Assembly (NCBI GenBank): GCA_003225055.1
Contig: QIAU01000121.1
Coordinates: forward strand, 62,001 to 126,000
Length of the DNA stretch: 64,000 nt
From: Acidobacteriota bacterium
GTDB taxonomy: Bacteria; Acidobacteriota; Terriglobia; Terriglobales; Acidobacteriaceae
Reading direction: 5' to 3'
How positions within the stretch are numbered: position 1 is the stretch's first letter; each line of letters begins with the position of its first letter. This document shows, one piece after another, positions 16,833-25,488 of this stretch. The notes under the pieces were generated by a model that saw only the letters and a program-made list of their open reading frames with translations, searched no databases and was not told where the DNA came from. Made by a program: the position numbers and the translations under genes.

Positions 16833-18776
16833 ATGGCCCAAACAGTTGTTGAAAAGATCGCCCAAGCCCATCTTGCCGAAGGCCCTAAGCGGCCGCTGAG
16901 GACTGGTGACTTTGTCTCCATTCGTCCCTTCCACGTCATGACTCACGACAACACCTCGGCCGTGATGAGCAAGTTCAAGGGAATTGGCGCGAAAAGAATT
17001 CATGACCCGAAACAGCTGGTTTTCGCTCTCGACCATGACATCCAGAACCGGGATGAAGCCAACCAGAAGAAATACCGCGCTATAGAGGCGTTCGCGAAAG
17101 AACATGGCGTAGATTTTTACCCCGCGGGTTCGGGCATCGGTCACCAGATCATGGTCGAGCGCGGCTACGTGGTGCCGGGATCCTTTGTCGTCGCCTCCGA
17201 TTCTCATTCCAACATGTACGGTGCACTGGGCGCTGTGGGTACTCCCATTGTGCGCACCGACGCGGCCGCCGTGTGGGCGATGGGAGAATTCTGGTGGCAG
17301 ATTCCGCGCAGCGTGCAGGTTTGGTTGGAAGGAGAGCTGCCTGCCGGTGCTACGGGTAAGGACGTCATCATCGCCCTTTGCGGTCTCTACAACCACGATG
17401 AAGTGCTAAACGCCGCGGTCGAGTTCAGCGGCCCCGGCGTCGCCAGCCTGTCCATGGACGCCCGCCTCTCTATCTCCAACATGACCACCGAGTGGGGGCC
17501 GCTGGTCGGCTGGTTCCCGGTAGATGCAATCACAATCAATTACCTGCGCGGTGTACATCAGCGGCTGAGGACGGATGGCATCGAACGGTTCGCAGAAAAG
17601 GACATTGAAAGGTGGGCCAACCATCCTCGGCTTACGGATGCCGGCGCAAGCTACGCAGCTCGCATCGTGCTCGACCTCAGCCAGGTTACTCCCCATGTCT
17701 CCGGCCCTGACACAGTTCAGGTTATGCAGTCGCTCGCCGACATGGAGAAGAAGAAAGTAGCGATTCAAAAAGCGTACCTGCTCTCGTGCGTGAATTCGCG
17801 GCTCGAGGATTTGGAAGCAGCGGCGAAAGTTTTGAAAGGCAAGAGGGTCGCTTCAGCTGTGAAGTTCTACCTCGGTGCGGCCAGCGCCTGGGTGCAGCAG
17901 GAAGCCGAAAAGCGCGGGATTTGGCAGACGCTGCTTGATGCAGGCGCCCACGCATTGCCGGCCGGCTGCGGACCGTGCATTGGCTTGGGTGTTGGCCTGC
18001 TGGAAAAGGGCGAGGTCGGCATTTCCGCCACGAATCGGAATTTCAAGGGCCGGATGGGTTCGCGCCATGCTCAATGCTATCTCGCCAGCCCGGAAGTGGT
18101 GGCAGCGTCGGCGGTTGCGGGCTACATCCGAGGTCCCTACGAATCCGCCGATCGCGCTCCGAAACGCGAATACCGGGAGTTCACCGAAAAGGTGCGTGCC
18201 GAGGCAGTCGAAATCCTGCCCGGCTTTCCGGAGGGCGTGAAGGGCCGCTTGATTTTCATGCCCCAGGACAACGTCAACACCGACGCCATCTACGGCAAGG
18301 ACTACACCTACCGCGACGACATGACCCCGGAGATGATGGCCAAGATAGTCATGGAAAACTACGACCCGCAGTTTGCTGTGCGCACGCGAGCAGGCGATGT
18401 GATCGTCGGCGGCTTTAATTTCGGCACCGGTTCCAGCCGAGAGCAGGCGGTGACCTGTTTAAAGGCCAAAGGCGTCCGTCTGGTGATCGCCGCCAGCTTC
18501 TCACAGACATACCTGCGCAATGCGTATAACAATGGTTCTCTGTGCGTGGAAGTGCCAGAACTGGTGAAGCGCCTGCGCGAGCAGTTTGCGAAGGAGATCG
18601 CAGCAAAGGAGAAGACGATCATTTCCGGCGATGAAATCGCTATTGATTTCACTTCCGGCACGATTACCTGGCGTGCAGAGAAATTCAGTTTCCCGCCGCT
18701 CGGCACAGTGCCGCAATCGCTCGTAATTGCTGGAGGCGTCGAGAACCTGGTGGCCAAGCGCCTGGGCTTGGCGTGA
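16833..18776 (+). CDS. Fused aconitase-family hydratase, Lys4/homoaconitase type
   Basis: Iron-sulfur hydro-lyase with the large (LeuC-like, about 1-430) and small (LeuD-like, about 465-640) domains in one chain. The 4Fe-4S cysteines are visible in LLSCVNSRL and in AGCGPCIGLG. VVASDSHSNMYG, GTPIVRTDAAAVWA and the NMTTEWGPLVGWFPVD segment strongly recall fungal homoaconitase Lys4, and the small domain has GGFNFGTGSSREQAV. Homoaconitase hydrates homoaconitate to homoisocitrate; aconitase or 2-methylaconitate hydration are alternatives. ATG 16833 is chosen over the upstream TTG 16815, which lies inside the repeat at the prpD stop. Neighbours (PrpD dehydratase before, isocitrate-type dehydrogenase after) fit a dehydration, rehydration, oxidation series. 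Confidence 0.85.
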   Translation: MAQTVVEKIAQAHLAEGPKRPLRTGDFVSIRPFHVMTHDNTSAVMSKFKGIGAKRIHDPKQLVFALDHDIQNRDEANQKKYRAIEAFAKEHGVDFYPAGSGIGHQIMVERGYVVPGSFVVASDSHSNMYGALGAVGTPIVRTDAAAVWAMGEFWWQIPRSVQVWLEGELPAGATGKDVIIALCGLYNHDEVLNAAVEFSGPGVASLSMDARLSISNMTTEWGPLVGWFPVDAITINYLRGVHQRLRTDGIERFAEKDIERWANHPRLTDAGASYAARIVLDLSQVTPHVSGPDTVQVMQSLADMEKKKVAIQKAYLLSCVNSRLEDLEAAAKVLKGKRVASAVKFYLGAASAWVQQEAEKRGIWQTLLDAGAHALPAGCGPCIGLGVGLLEKGEVGISATNRNFKGRMGSRHAQCYLASPEVVAASAVAGYIRGPYESADRAPKREYREFTEKVRAEAVEILPGFPEGVKGRLIFMPQDNVNTDAIYGKDYTYRDDMTPEMMAKIVMENYDPQFAVRTRAGDVIVGGFNFGTGSSREQAVTCLKAKGVRLVIAASFSQTYLRNAYNNGSLCVEVPELVKRLREQFAKEIAAKEKTIISGDEIAIDFTSGTITWRAEKFSFPPLGTVPQSLVIAGGVENLVAKRLGLA

Positions 18777-18999
18777 TGCTGGGTTGGCTTCAGATGTCGT
18801 CATCCATGCAGACGCGAGTCTGCGAAGGACCTGGCGTGCACGACCGACAAAGTTAGCCACTGCGCGCGAGATCCTTCGCCAAGCTCGCGCTTGGTTCAAG
18901 ATGGCGACATACATTTACTGGGACTCAGACCCTTGTTATCCCGAGCGCAGCGAGGGATGTAGGTCTTGCTTTTTATAAGGTTGAGGAGAACCCGCTCTC
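18777..18999. repeat. Intergenic gap with palindromic repeat fragments
   Basis: Contains words of a dispersed family: GATCCTTCGCCAAGCTCGC (from 18869) and ATCCCGAGCGCAGCGAGGGA (from 18938). Related GTCATCCTGAGC/GGATC words occur at 20194, 23981, 26766 and 51360. The ribosome site GAGGAG for the next gene is at its right end. Confidence 0.55.
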
Positions 19000-20187
19000 A
19001 TGCCTAAATACAAGGTGGTCACGATGCCCGGCGATGGGATCGGCAACCAGGTCCTGCCCGAGGCGTTGCGGCTCTTGAGAGCGGTTGGTTTTGACGCCGA
19101 ATACATTCACGCCGACATAGGCTGGGACTGCTGGTGCAACGAGGGCGACGCACTGCCCGACCGCACCATCGAGTTGCTGGCCAAGCACAAGCTCGGACTC
19201 TTTGGTGCGATTACCTCAAAGCCCAAGAAGGAAGCCGATGCCGGATTACAGCCATCGCTGAAAGACAAAGGCTACGCATACTACAGTCCGATTGTAACGA
19301 TGCGCCAGCGCTTCAATTTGGACACCTGCATTCGTCCCTGCCTTTCATTTCCCGGCAATCCGCTGAACTTCATTCGCAAGAAGCCCGATGGTGGCTTTGA
19401 AGAGCCATTCGTACGCGTGGTGGTGTTTCGCCAGAACACGGAAGGTCTTTATGCCGGAGTGGAATGGACCAACCCGCCCCACCCGGTGCGCAGCGCGATG
19501 GCAACTCATCCTAAGTTCAAACCGTTTTCCTCTACCCCCGGTCCCGATCTGGCGATTTCCGTTCGCGTCATCACCCGCAAGGCCGCCCACAACATCACCA
19601 AGGCTGCCTTCGAATGGGCGAAGAAGTACGGTTACAAATCAGTGACCATCTGCGAAAAGCCCAACGTTCTCCGTGAGACTTCGGGCATGATGGAAGAGGA
19701 AGCCAAGCTAGTTGCCAAGGAGTATCCGGGGATTGTGCTCTGGTCCACCAACATTGACGCGCAAACCATGTGGCTGACCAAGAATCCGGAAGATTACGGC
19801 GTCGTAGTTGCTTCAAACCTGTTCGGCGACGTGATCTCCGACGCCTTCGCCGGCCTGGTGGGCGGCCTCGGCTTCGCGGCTTCCGGCAATATTGGTGACG
19901 AGGTGGCGGTGTTCGAGCCGACGCACGGCTCTGCGCCCAAGTATGCCGAACTGGATCCGCCGATCGTGAACCCGATTGCCATGTTTCTGTCGGCCGTGAT
20001 GATGCTGGAGCACGTAGGCGAGAGCGATAAAGTCAAACGAATCCGCCAGGCCATCGAAGTGGTGGTCAAGGAAGGTAAGGTGCGCACCTACGACATGATG
20101 CGCATCCCTGGCGGACCTAAGTCTATTAGCCAGGGCGCAGCCAGCACGATTCAGATGACGAACGCGGTGTTGGCGAAACTGAACTAG
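19000..20187 (+). CDS. Isocitrate/isopropylmalate-family dehydrogenase
   Basis: Beta-decarboxylating dehydrogenase of the isocitrate/3-isopropylmalate/homoisocitrate family. Visible are MPGDGIGNQVLPEAL at the N-terminus, the substrate-loop arginines in MRQRFNLDTCIRPC (about 105-118), FRQNTEGLYAGVEW (about 143-156), the KPNVLRETSG and NIDAQTMWL catalytic segments, NLFGDVISDAFAGLVGG, and the cofactor motif EPTHGSAPKYAE. Lys-Tyr in APKY matches NADP-type isocitrate dehydrogenase rather than the Asp-Ile of NAD-type relatives, which hints at NADP use. Length 395. It follows a Lys4-type hydratase, so it would oxidise the hydroxy tricarboxylate made there, releasing carbon dioxide. Whether this is isocitrate, homoisocitrate or a methyl analogue is open. 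Confidence 0.87.
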   Translation: MPKYKVVTMPGDGIGNQVLPEALRLLRAVGFDAEYIHADIGWDCWCNEGDALPDRTIELLAKHKLGLFGAITSKPKKEADAGLQPSLKDKGYAYYSPIVTMRQRFNLDTCIRPCLSFPGNPLNFIRKKPDGGFEEPFVRVVVFRQNTEGLYAGVEWTNPPHPVRSAMATHPKFKPFSSTPGPDLAISVRVITRKAAHNITKAAFEWAKKYGYKSVTICEKPNVLRETSGMMEEEAKLVAKEYPGIVLWSTNIDAQTMWLTKNPEDYGVVVASNLFGDVISDAFAGLVGGLGFAASGNIGDEVAVFEPTHGSAPKYAELDPPIVNPIAMFLSAVMMLEHVGESDKVKRIRQAIEVVVKEGKVRTYDMMRIPGGPKSISQGAASTIQMTNAVLAKLN

Positions 20188-20757
20188 TTCAATGTTGTCG
20201 TCCTGAGCAACCGACCCGCGAGGCGGCTAAGACTGGAATGGCAAGGTCCAAAGCGCGTATCGATTCTATTTATTAGCACCGGGACGGAAGGTGAAAACCG
20301 ATCAGCGCATGGATGCTTACACCGGGAGGGCGGAGAACCTCGACGGTCTCAAAGCCCTGCCGCAGAGATTGCCGGCGGTGCCGAATGCAGGGTTCGTAGA
20401 ATTCGTAGAAAAGGAGCAGTGTGTGTTTCTGGCGCAGCTGAAGAAGAACGTGCAGATCCCGGCGTCTTGATCTCTCCAACTGTACTGAATACGAGGGCTT
20501 CGTGAATCACCCGCACCTGGAGGACTAGCGGGAGAACGGCGGGCTTCCTCCCTTGGAGATGTTTGGCCGTGGCCCTGCTTTGGCGTAGGAATTGAGGGAC
20601 CGGCTGACGGCACTCGGGGGCCTGCGGCATTATCATTGTTGCTTTCAATGGTTCCACCGGCTCGTTTCGTTTTCATACCTTGAGGCATGATGAGCGATGC
20701 CTCGATAAGGATGTCGATACTTTTTGCTATGTCACGGCAGTTCGGGAAACCTAGACC
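20188..20757. other. Intergenic region, repeat fragment plus possible gene remnant
   Basis: Starts with a dispersed-repeat fragment (GTCGTCCTGAGCAACCGA and following bases to about 20237). A short plus-strand frame from ATG 20309 to the TGA at about 20473 encodes 54 residues including AGFVEFVEKEQCVFLAQLKK; it has no recognised relative and may be a remnant. No terminator or promoter was clear. Confidence 0.35.
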
Positions 20758-21996
20758 ATGAGTAAGGCAACCGAAGCCAAAGCGATGCGGGTGGGCGCAG
20801 CCGGGCACTGGGGCGAAAACATTCGCTCCGATACCCATGTCTGGATTGAGCCCCGTGAGCGCGGGCTAGTAGACATCGTGCTGGAATCACGCGTTAAGCC
20901 GTATTACGGCGAGGCCATACTCGCCCAGGCGCGGCAGGTCCTCAGTGCGCTTAGAGTTGAGCACGCCCAGGTGGTTATCCACGATGAAGGCGCATTGCCG
21001 TTTGTAGTCTCCGCCCGCATCGAAGCCGCGGCAAAGCGCGCGGGGTTCGGCGAAGGGCTGAAAGCGCTCCCCGAGAAGATTGTTATTGCCGAGGCCTCGC
21101 CCCGGGATCGGCTGCGCCGATCCCGCTTATATCTTCCAGGCGGCGAGCCCAAGTATTTCATCAACGCCGCTTTGCATGGCCCCGATGCAGTCATTCTCGA
21201 CTTGGAAGATTCCGTTCACTCCGCCGAAAAGGATGCCGCACGCATTCTGGTTCGCAACGCGCTCCGCGCCGTGGATTTCGGCGCGTGCGAGCGCATGGTG
21301 CGGATCAACCAGCTTCCGCTTGGCTTGGACGATCTCGAAGAAGTCATCCCGGAATCGCCAGATTTGATCCTGATTCCCAAGGTTGAGCGTCCGGAACAGG
21401 TCATCGAGGTCACGCAGCGCATCCGGCAGATCAGGACCAAGCATGGAGTCGATCGTGAGATCTGGCTCATCCCGATCCTCGAATCGGCCCTCGGCATTGA
21501 AAACGCCTTCAAGATCGCGAGCGCCAGCTCGCAAGTGGTGGCCCTGACGATCGGGCTGGAAGACTACACCGCCGATCTGGGAGCGCCAAAGACCGCGCTC
21601 GGTGCAGAGTCTCTTTTTGCCCGCCAGCGTCTCGTAAATGCGGCACGGGCGGCGGGCGTCCAGGTGAATGACTCGGTCTATAGCGATGTTGGCGACATGG
21701 AAGGGTTGCGGGTTTGGGGGCTGAATTCCAAGGCCATGGGTTTTGAAGGCATGGGATGTGTACACCCCCTGCAAATTCCGGTGATCCACGAGGCGTTTGC
21801 ACCTACGAAGGCGGAGATTGAGAGGGCGCTGAAAATTGTTGCTGCCTTCAACGAGGCCCAACAAAAGGGTCTGGCGGTGGTCAGTTTGGGATCGAAAATG
21901 ATCGATCCGCCCGTAGTGCAGCGCGCTCTAAAGCTGATATCTCGCGCACAGTCGATGGGTCTGGTAGCAGGAAGTCTGGTGGCAGGAAACACCTAG
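20758..21996 (+). CDS. CitD-CitE fusion: citrate lyase acyl-carrier plus beta subunit
   Basis: Two citrate lyase parts in one 412-residue chain. Residues about 9-95 match the small CitD acyl-carrier subunit: GHWGENIRSDTHVWIEP, with Ser24 where CitD carries its phosphoribosyl-dephospho-CoA arm, then VESRVKPYYG-like and RIEAAAKRAGF. Residues about 120-400 are the CitE/HpcH aldolase barrel: LYLPGGEPKYF, DAVILDLEDSVHSAEKD, RINQLPLG, ILIPKVERPEQV, ILESALGIENAF and LGLEDYTADLGA-like text with the metal ligands. CitE cleaves the (3S)-citryl thioester on the carrier to oxaloacetate and an acetyl thioester. The CitF partner gene lies 58 bases downstream. The fusion is unusual; canonical citD and citE are separate genes. 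Maturation genes (citC, citX, citG) are not in the window. Confidence 0.85.
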   Translation: MSKATEAKAMRVGAAGHWGENIRSDTHVWIEPRERGLVDIVLESRVKPYYGEAILAQARQVLSALRVEHAQVVIHDEGALPFVVSARIEAAAKRAGFGEGLKALPEKIVIAEASPRDRLRRSRLYLPGGEPKYFINAALHGPDAVILDLEDSVHSAEKDAARILVRNALRAVDFGACERMVRINQLPLGLDDLEEVIPESPDLILIPKVERPEQVIEVTQRIRQIRTKHGVDREIWLIPILESALGIENAFKIASASSQVVALTIGLEDYTADLGAPKTALGAESLFARQRLVNAARAAGVQVNDSVYSDVGDMEGLRVWGLNSKAMGFEGMGCVHPLQIPVIHEAFAPTKAEIERALKIVAAFNEAQQKGLAVVSLGSKMIDPPVVQRALKLISRAQSMGLVAGSLVAGNT

Positions 21997-22032
21997 ACAG
22001 CCGCCTCCGCTGTCCGGCCGAGCGAAGCTCGG
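21996..22032. repeat. Tandem-hairpin palindromic element between citDE and citF
   Basis: GACAGCCGCCTCCGCTGTC (imperfect hairpin, 21996-22014) is followed by CCGAGC-GAA-GCTCGG (perfect 6-bp stem, 22018-22032). It matches the element at 16781-16819 in order and loop, and lies in the intercistronic gap where it would be transcribed. Confidence 0.7.
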
Positions 22033-22054
22033 CAGCTGAACTGAGGAACTGAGA

Positions 22055-23617
22055 ATGATCCCGAAGGTCGAACTAGCCTTGAACGCCGCCGGACGCATGG
22101 TTCCGGCGATGGTCAACGGACGCCCCCAGATCCCGTACATCGGAGTGGGCAAATATCAGCCGCGCGCACGCAAGGCTGCGTCGCCGGTGCGCACGGCCGC
22201 CAGCTATCCGGAGAACGGCGATAAGCGCATCGCGGACCTTGAAACCGCCCTACGCAAATGTGGTCTCCGCGACGGCATGGTGATCTCCAGCCACCATCAT
22301 CTTCGCGATGGCGATAGCGTTGCGCTGATGGCCCTACAAACTGCAGCACGGATGGGCGTGAAAGACCTGATGTGGTTCCCCAGCGCCTCCTTCCCTTCGC
22401 AAAAAGACGCCATCAGCCTAATGGAATCAGGAACAATCCATCACATTGAAGGCAGCATGAACGGCCCTCTCGGCGATTACTGCACTCAGGGAAAAATGCG
22501 CGGCATGGGCGTGCTCCGTTCGCATGGAGGCCGCTGGCAGGCCATTCAGGATGGTGAAGTTCACATTGACGTCGCAGTGGTCGCAGCACCGACCGCCGAT
22601 TCCTTCGGCAACGCCGATGGGACGCATGGCAAATCGGCTTGTGGCTTGCTAGGATTTGCATTGGCCGATTCCATCTACGCCGATCAGGTCATTGTTGTGA
22701 CTGACAACCTGGTTCCGTTCCCGTGCATTCCCTCGCAAATCCAGGGTAACAACGTTGACTTCGTCGTACAGGTTGATTCGATCGGCGATCCCACAAGGAT
22801 CGTATCCGGCACGACTCAGATCACTCGTTCTCCCGACCGGTTGCGCATCGCCGAGTTCGTGGCGCGCTTCCTGCGCGAGGCAGGGATTATGCGCAACGGC
22901 TTCTCGTTCCAGGCCGGCTCTGGCGGGATCGCGTTGGCATTTGTCGAGTACCTCAAGAACATGATGTTGGAAGGGGGCGTGAAAGCGCGGTTCGTCCGTG
23001 GCGGCTCGACTAAGTATCTTGTGGAATTGCTGGAAAAGGGGCTCACGGACTACATCCTTGACGGCCAGACGTTCGATCTGGATGCAGTAAGGTCGCTCGC
23101 CAAGGATCCGCGTCACGTCGCGACGTCACCATTCACTTCTTACAACTACCATGGCAAAGGGAATTTCGCTTCCATGGTGGATGCGGTCGTGCTCGGCGCG
23201 ACCGAGGTGGATGTCAAATTCAATGGGAATGTCGTGACGCACTCCGACGGGCGCTTGCTCCACGGCATCGGCGGATGGCAGAACTGCCTGGCGGCAGGCT
23301 GCACCATATTGGCGGTGCCCAGCTTCCGTGACCGCATTCCGGCGATTGTGGATGAGGTAACTACGCTCACCGGCCCAGGCGAGTTGATTGATGTCGTGGT
23401 AACCGAACGGGGAATTGCGATCAATCCGAGCCGTCAGGACTTGCTCGACGCAGTAAAAGGTTCCAGGCTGCCTATCCGTCCTATTCAGGACATCAAGGCC
23501 GAGGTCGAGCGCATTTGTGGGGGCAAACCCGCCAAGCCCACGCTCAGCGAGCGCCCGGTGGCAGTCGTGAAATGGGTAGATGGCACCGTGCTCGATACGG
23601 TGTGGCAGGTCTCCTAG
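22055..23617 (+). CDS. citF: Citrate lyase alpha subunit (citrate CoA/ACP-transferase)
   Basis: CitF-family transferase of 520 residues. It exchanges the acetyl group on the acyl carrier for citrate, making the citryl thioester that CitE cleaves. The family signature GMVISSHHHLRDGD (about 72-85) is clear, as are GSMNGPLGDYCTQGKMRG, VDVAVVAAPTADSFGNADGTHGKSACG, PFPCIPSQIQGNNVDFVVQVDSIGDP, SFQAGSGGIALAF and the DVVVTERGIAINP segment near the end. A GAGGA ribosome site precedes ATG 22055. It forms a functional pair with the CitD-CitE fusion upstream. The stop codon lies one base from the convergent rplS stop, leaving no room for a separate terminator. Confidence 0.92.
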   Translation: MIPKVELALNAAGRMVPAMVNGRPQIPYIGVGKYQPRARKAASPVRTAASYPENGDKRIADLETALRKCGLRDGMVISSHHHLRDGDSVALMALQTAARMGVKDLMWFPSASFPSQKDAISLMESGTIHHIEGSMNGPLGDYCTQGKMRGMGVLRSHGGRWQAIQDGEVHIDVAVVAAPTADSFGNADGTHGKSACGLLGFALADSIYADQVIVVTDNLVPFPCIPSQIQGNNVDFVVQVDSIGDPTRIVSGTTQITRSPDRLRIAEFVARFLREAGIMRNGFSFQAGSGGIALAFVEYLKNMMLEGGVKARFVRGGSTKYLVELLEKGLTDYILDGQTFDLDAVRSLAKDPRHVATSPFTSYNYHGKGNFASMVDAVVLGATEVDVKFNGNVVTHSDGRLLHGIGGWQNCLAAGCTILAVPSFRDRIPAIVDEVTTLTGPGELIDVVVTERGIAINPSRQDLLDAVKGSRLPIRPIQDIKAEVERICGGKPAKPTLSERPVAVVKWVDGTVLDTVWQVS

Positions 23618-23618
23618 C

Positions 23619-23963
23619 CTACTCGACGTCCTTCAGACGAGCGGCTTTCCCCTTCAGATCGCGCAGGTAGTAGAGCTTGGCCCGCCGCACTTTCGAAGAG
23701 CGCACGACGTCGATCTTGTCCACAACTTTGGAGTTGATCGGGAAGATACGCTCGACGCCTTGACCGAAACTCACTTTTCTTACGGTGAAGCTGGCTTGCG
23801 GACCGTTGCGCTTCGAGATCACGACACCTTCGAACGCCTGCAGGCGTTCCTTTTCGCCTTCCTTGATCTTCACCTGCACCCGGACGGTATCGCCCGGTCC
23901 GAAGCTGGGGATATCTGTGCGTTTGTTCTTGGCAAGAAGCTTTTCAATGATTGGGTTCGACAT
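23619..23963 (-). CDS. rplS: 50S ribosomal protein L19
   Basis: Ribosomal protein of the large subunit at the 30S-50S interface. The N-terminal [32 protein letters not shown] and [49 protein letters not shown]-type C-terminus identify it beyond doubt. It is the last gene of the rpsP-khpA-rimM-trmD-rplS operon. It ends one base from the convergent citF stop, so transcripts must run into the neighbouring gene or end inside it. The 100-base gap before it holds an inverted-repeat element. 114 residues is the normal length. Confidence 0.98.
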   Translation of the reverse strand: MSNPIIEKLLAKNKRTDIPSFGPGDTVRVQVKIKEGEKERLQAFEGVVISKRNGPQASFTVRKVSFGQGVERIFPINSKVVDKIDVVRSSKVRRAKLYYLRDLKGKAARLKDVE

Positions 23964-23980
23964 ATTTTTCTTCCTCTAGG

Positions 23981-24064
23981 ATGTCATTCCGAGGCGCCGA
24001 AGGCGACGAGGAATCTGCAGTTCTTCAAACCACTCCGGATCCCTCGCTAGGCCCGAAATGACAT
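23981..24064. repeat. Inverted-repeat element in the trmD-rplS gap
   Basis: The ends ATGTCATTCCG (23981-23991) and CGAAATGACAT (24054-24064) are inverted copies with one mismatch. Between them are GAGGCGCCGAAGGCGACGAG and GGATCCCTCGC words of the dispersed family. It fills nearly the whole gap and touches the trmD stop codon, inside an essential operon. Confidence 0.7.
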
Positions 24065-24873
24065 CAAATTTCTTTGCCCTTGATCTGGGCAATCAGTTCC
24101 TTGTCTTCCTCGCTGAGTTCCACTCGATTCAGTAAGTCGGGCCGGTTGCGCAGCGTCTTTTCCAAAGCCCTACGCCGGCGCCAGCGCCGGATTTCTTCGT
24201 GGTTGCCGGATACAAGAACCTCCGGCACCGGCATTCCGCGAAACTCCGCCGGCCGCGTGTAATGCGGGTAATCCAGCAGACCGCCGGAAGAGCAGGTCGA
24301 GTCCGGACCGATTACCATGCTCAATTCCGTAGGCAAGGTGAACGACTCCTGGCGCGTGGATGCTTCGTTGCCCACCGCGCCGGGAATGAGACGTGTGACC
24401 GTGTCCACGATCACCGCTGCACCTATCTCACCACCGCTCAGCACGAAGTCGCCTATTGATAGCTCCCGGTCGGCCAGAAATTCGCTGACCCGCTCATCCA
24501 CGCCCTCGTACCGTCCGCACACCAGAACGATCCCCTCTAGGGTGGCGAGCTCGGCAGCCACCATCTGGTTGAAGCGGCGACCCTGGGCAGAGAGCAAAAT
24601 CACGCTTTGCTCGGTGCCGCTCCCGGTGCGCTTCTCCCACGGCGATACGCCCAAACTTTCAATACATTCAAAGATCGGTTCCGGCTTCAGGACCATGCCC
24701 TCGCCGCCGCCGAATGGGCGATCATCCACGGTGCGGTGCCGGTCCTGCGCAAACGCCCGCAGGTCGTGTACTTTAATCTTCGCCAATCCGGCATCGCGGG
24801 CCCGGCGAACGATGCCGTAATCCAGCGGTCCGCGAAAGAAGTCGGGAAAGATCGTTAAGATGTCGATCTTCAC
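24064..24873 (-). CDS. trmD: tRNA (guanine-37-N1)-methyltransferase
   Basis: SPOUT-class methyltransferase that methylates G37 of tRNAs, preventing frameshifting. MKIDILTIFPDFFRGPLDYGIVRRARD at the start, DRHRTVDDRPFGGGEGMVLKPEPI (about 44-67), CGRYEGVDERV and the knot region GDFVLSGGEIGAAVIVDTVTRLIPGAVGNEAS are all present. With 269 residues it is full length, and LDYPHYTRPAEFRGMPVPEVLVSGNH marks the C-terminal domain. It lies between rimM and rplS in the usual order. The end carries a short charged tail, KELIAQIKGKEI. Confidence 0.97.
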   Translation of the reverse strand: MKIDILTIFPDFFRGPLDYGIVRRARDAGLAKIKVHDLRAFAQDRHRTVDDRPFGGGEGMVLKPEPIFECIESLGVSPWEKRTGSGTEQSVILLSAQGRRFNQMVAAELATLEGIVLVCGRYEGVDERVSEFLADRELSIGDFVLSGGEIGAAVIVDTVTRLIPGAVGNEASTRQESFTLPTELSMVIGPDSTCSSGGLLDYPHYTRPAEFRGMPVPEVLVSGNHEEIRRWRRRRALEKTLRNRPDLLNRVELSEEDKELIAQIKGKEI

Positions 24874-24936
24874 GGAAAACCGGGAGTCAGTAGTTCGTTA
24901 GGAGTCAGCAGGTAAGCGCTGACTGCCGACTCCTGC

Positions 24937-25488
24937 CTACTTTTGTCGTTCCTTCTCTTCCGCCGTGAGCGGCGCGTTAACATCCAGCATGCCTTCCGGC
25001 AGCTGCATTCGAATACGCTTCTCCACCACGTCAACGCTCTTCAGATACGCTTCGGCGAAGGGGATCTCGTACTCTTTCGCTCCCTTTACGACCAGAAGCG
25101 GCGCCTCTCCGGCACCAAACTGAACATCGGCTACTTTGCCGATCTCGCGCTCACCGTCAAAAACCGTACACCCGGTCAAGTCGTTGACGTATGCCGAGCC
25201 CGGCTCAAGTTGCGTGCGTTCGCTGCCCGGGACCTGCAACTCGCAGCCGACCAGCGTCTCCGCCTGGGAGATCGAATCGACTCCAGCGAACTTCAAAACC
25301 ATCAGGTCCTGGTGCGGCCAGAACGACTCCAATGCCACCTCGTGTCGCCCGCCGCCTGGGTTCAACGCGAAAATCTGCCGGCGCTCTTCAAACCGCTCAG
25401 GAAAATCCGTGTGAAGTTCGGCCGCGACCTCGCCGCGGCGGCCCTGCGTCTTGATCACGCGGGCGATGGTAATGAACTCTTCGCCTAT
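24937..25488 (-). CDS. rimM: Ribosome maturation factor RimM, possible ATA start
   Basis: RimM assists 16S rRNA maturation in the 30S head, bound to S19. The core VIKTQGRRGEVAAELHTDFPERF and the PRC-barrel segment LTGCTVFDGEREIGKVADV with EYEIPFAEAYLK are visible. The only standard start in this frame is GTG 25458, but the first conserved strand (FITIARVIK) is encoded upstream of it. No ATG, GTG or TTG exists in the frame back through most of khpA. ATA at 25488-25486 overlaps the khpA TAG stop (ATAG) and has GGAG eight bases upstream, so I place the start there (183 residues). An error in the sequence or an ATT start at 25473 are alternatives. If only standard starts are allowed, the gene is 24937-25458. 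Confidence 0.85.
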   Translation of the reverse strand: MGEEFITIARVIKTQGRRGEVAAELHTDFPERFEERRQIFALNPGGGRHEVALESFWPHQDLMVLKFAGVDSISQAETLVGCELQVPGSERTQLEPGSAYVNDLTGCTVFDGEREIGKVADVQFGAGEAPLLVVKGAKEYEIPFAEAYLKSVDVVEKRIRMQLPEGMLDVNAPLTAEEKERQK

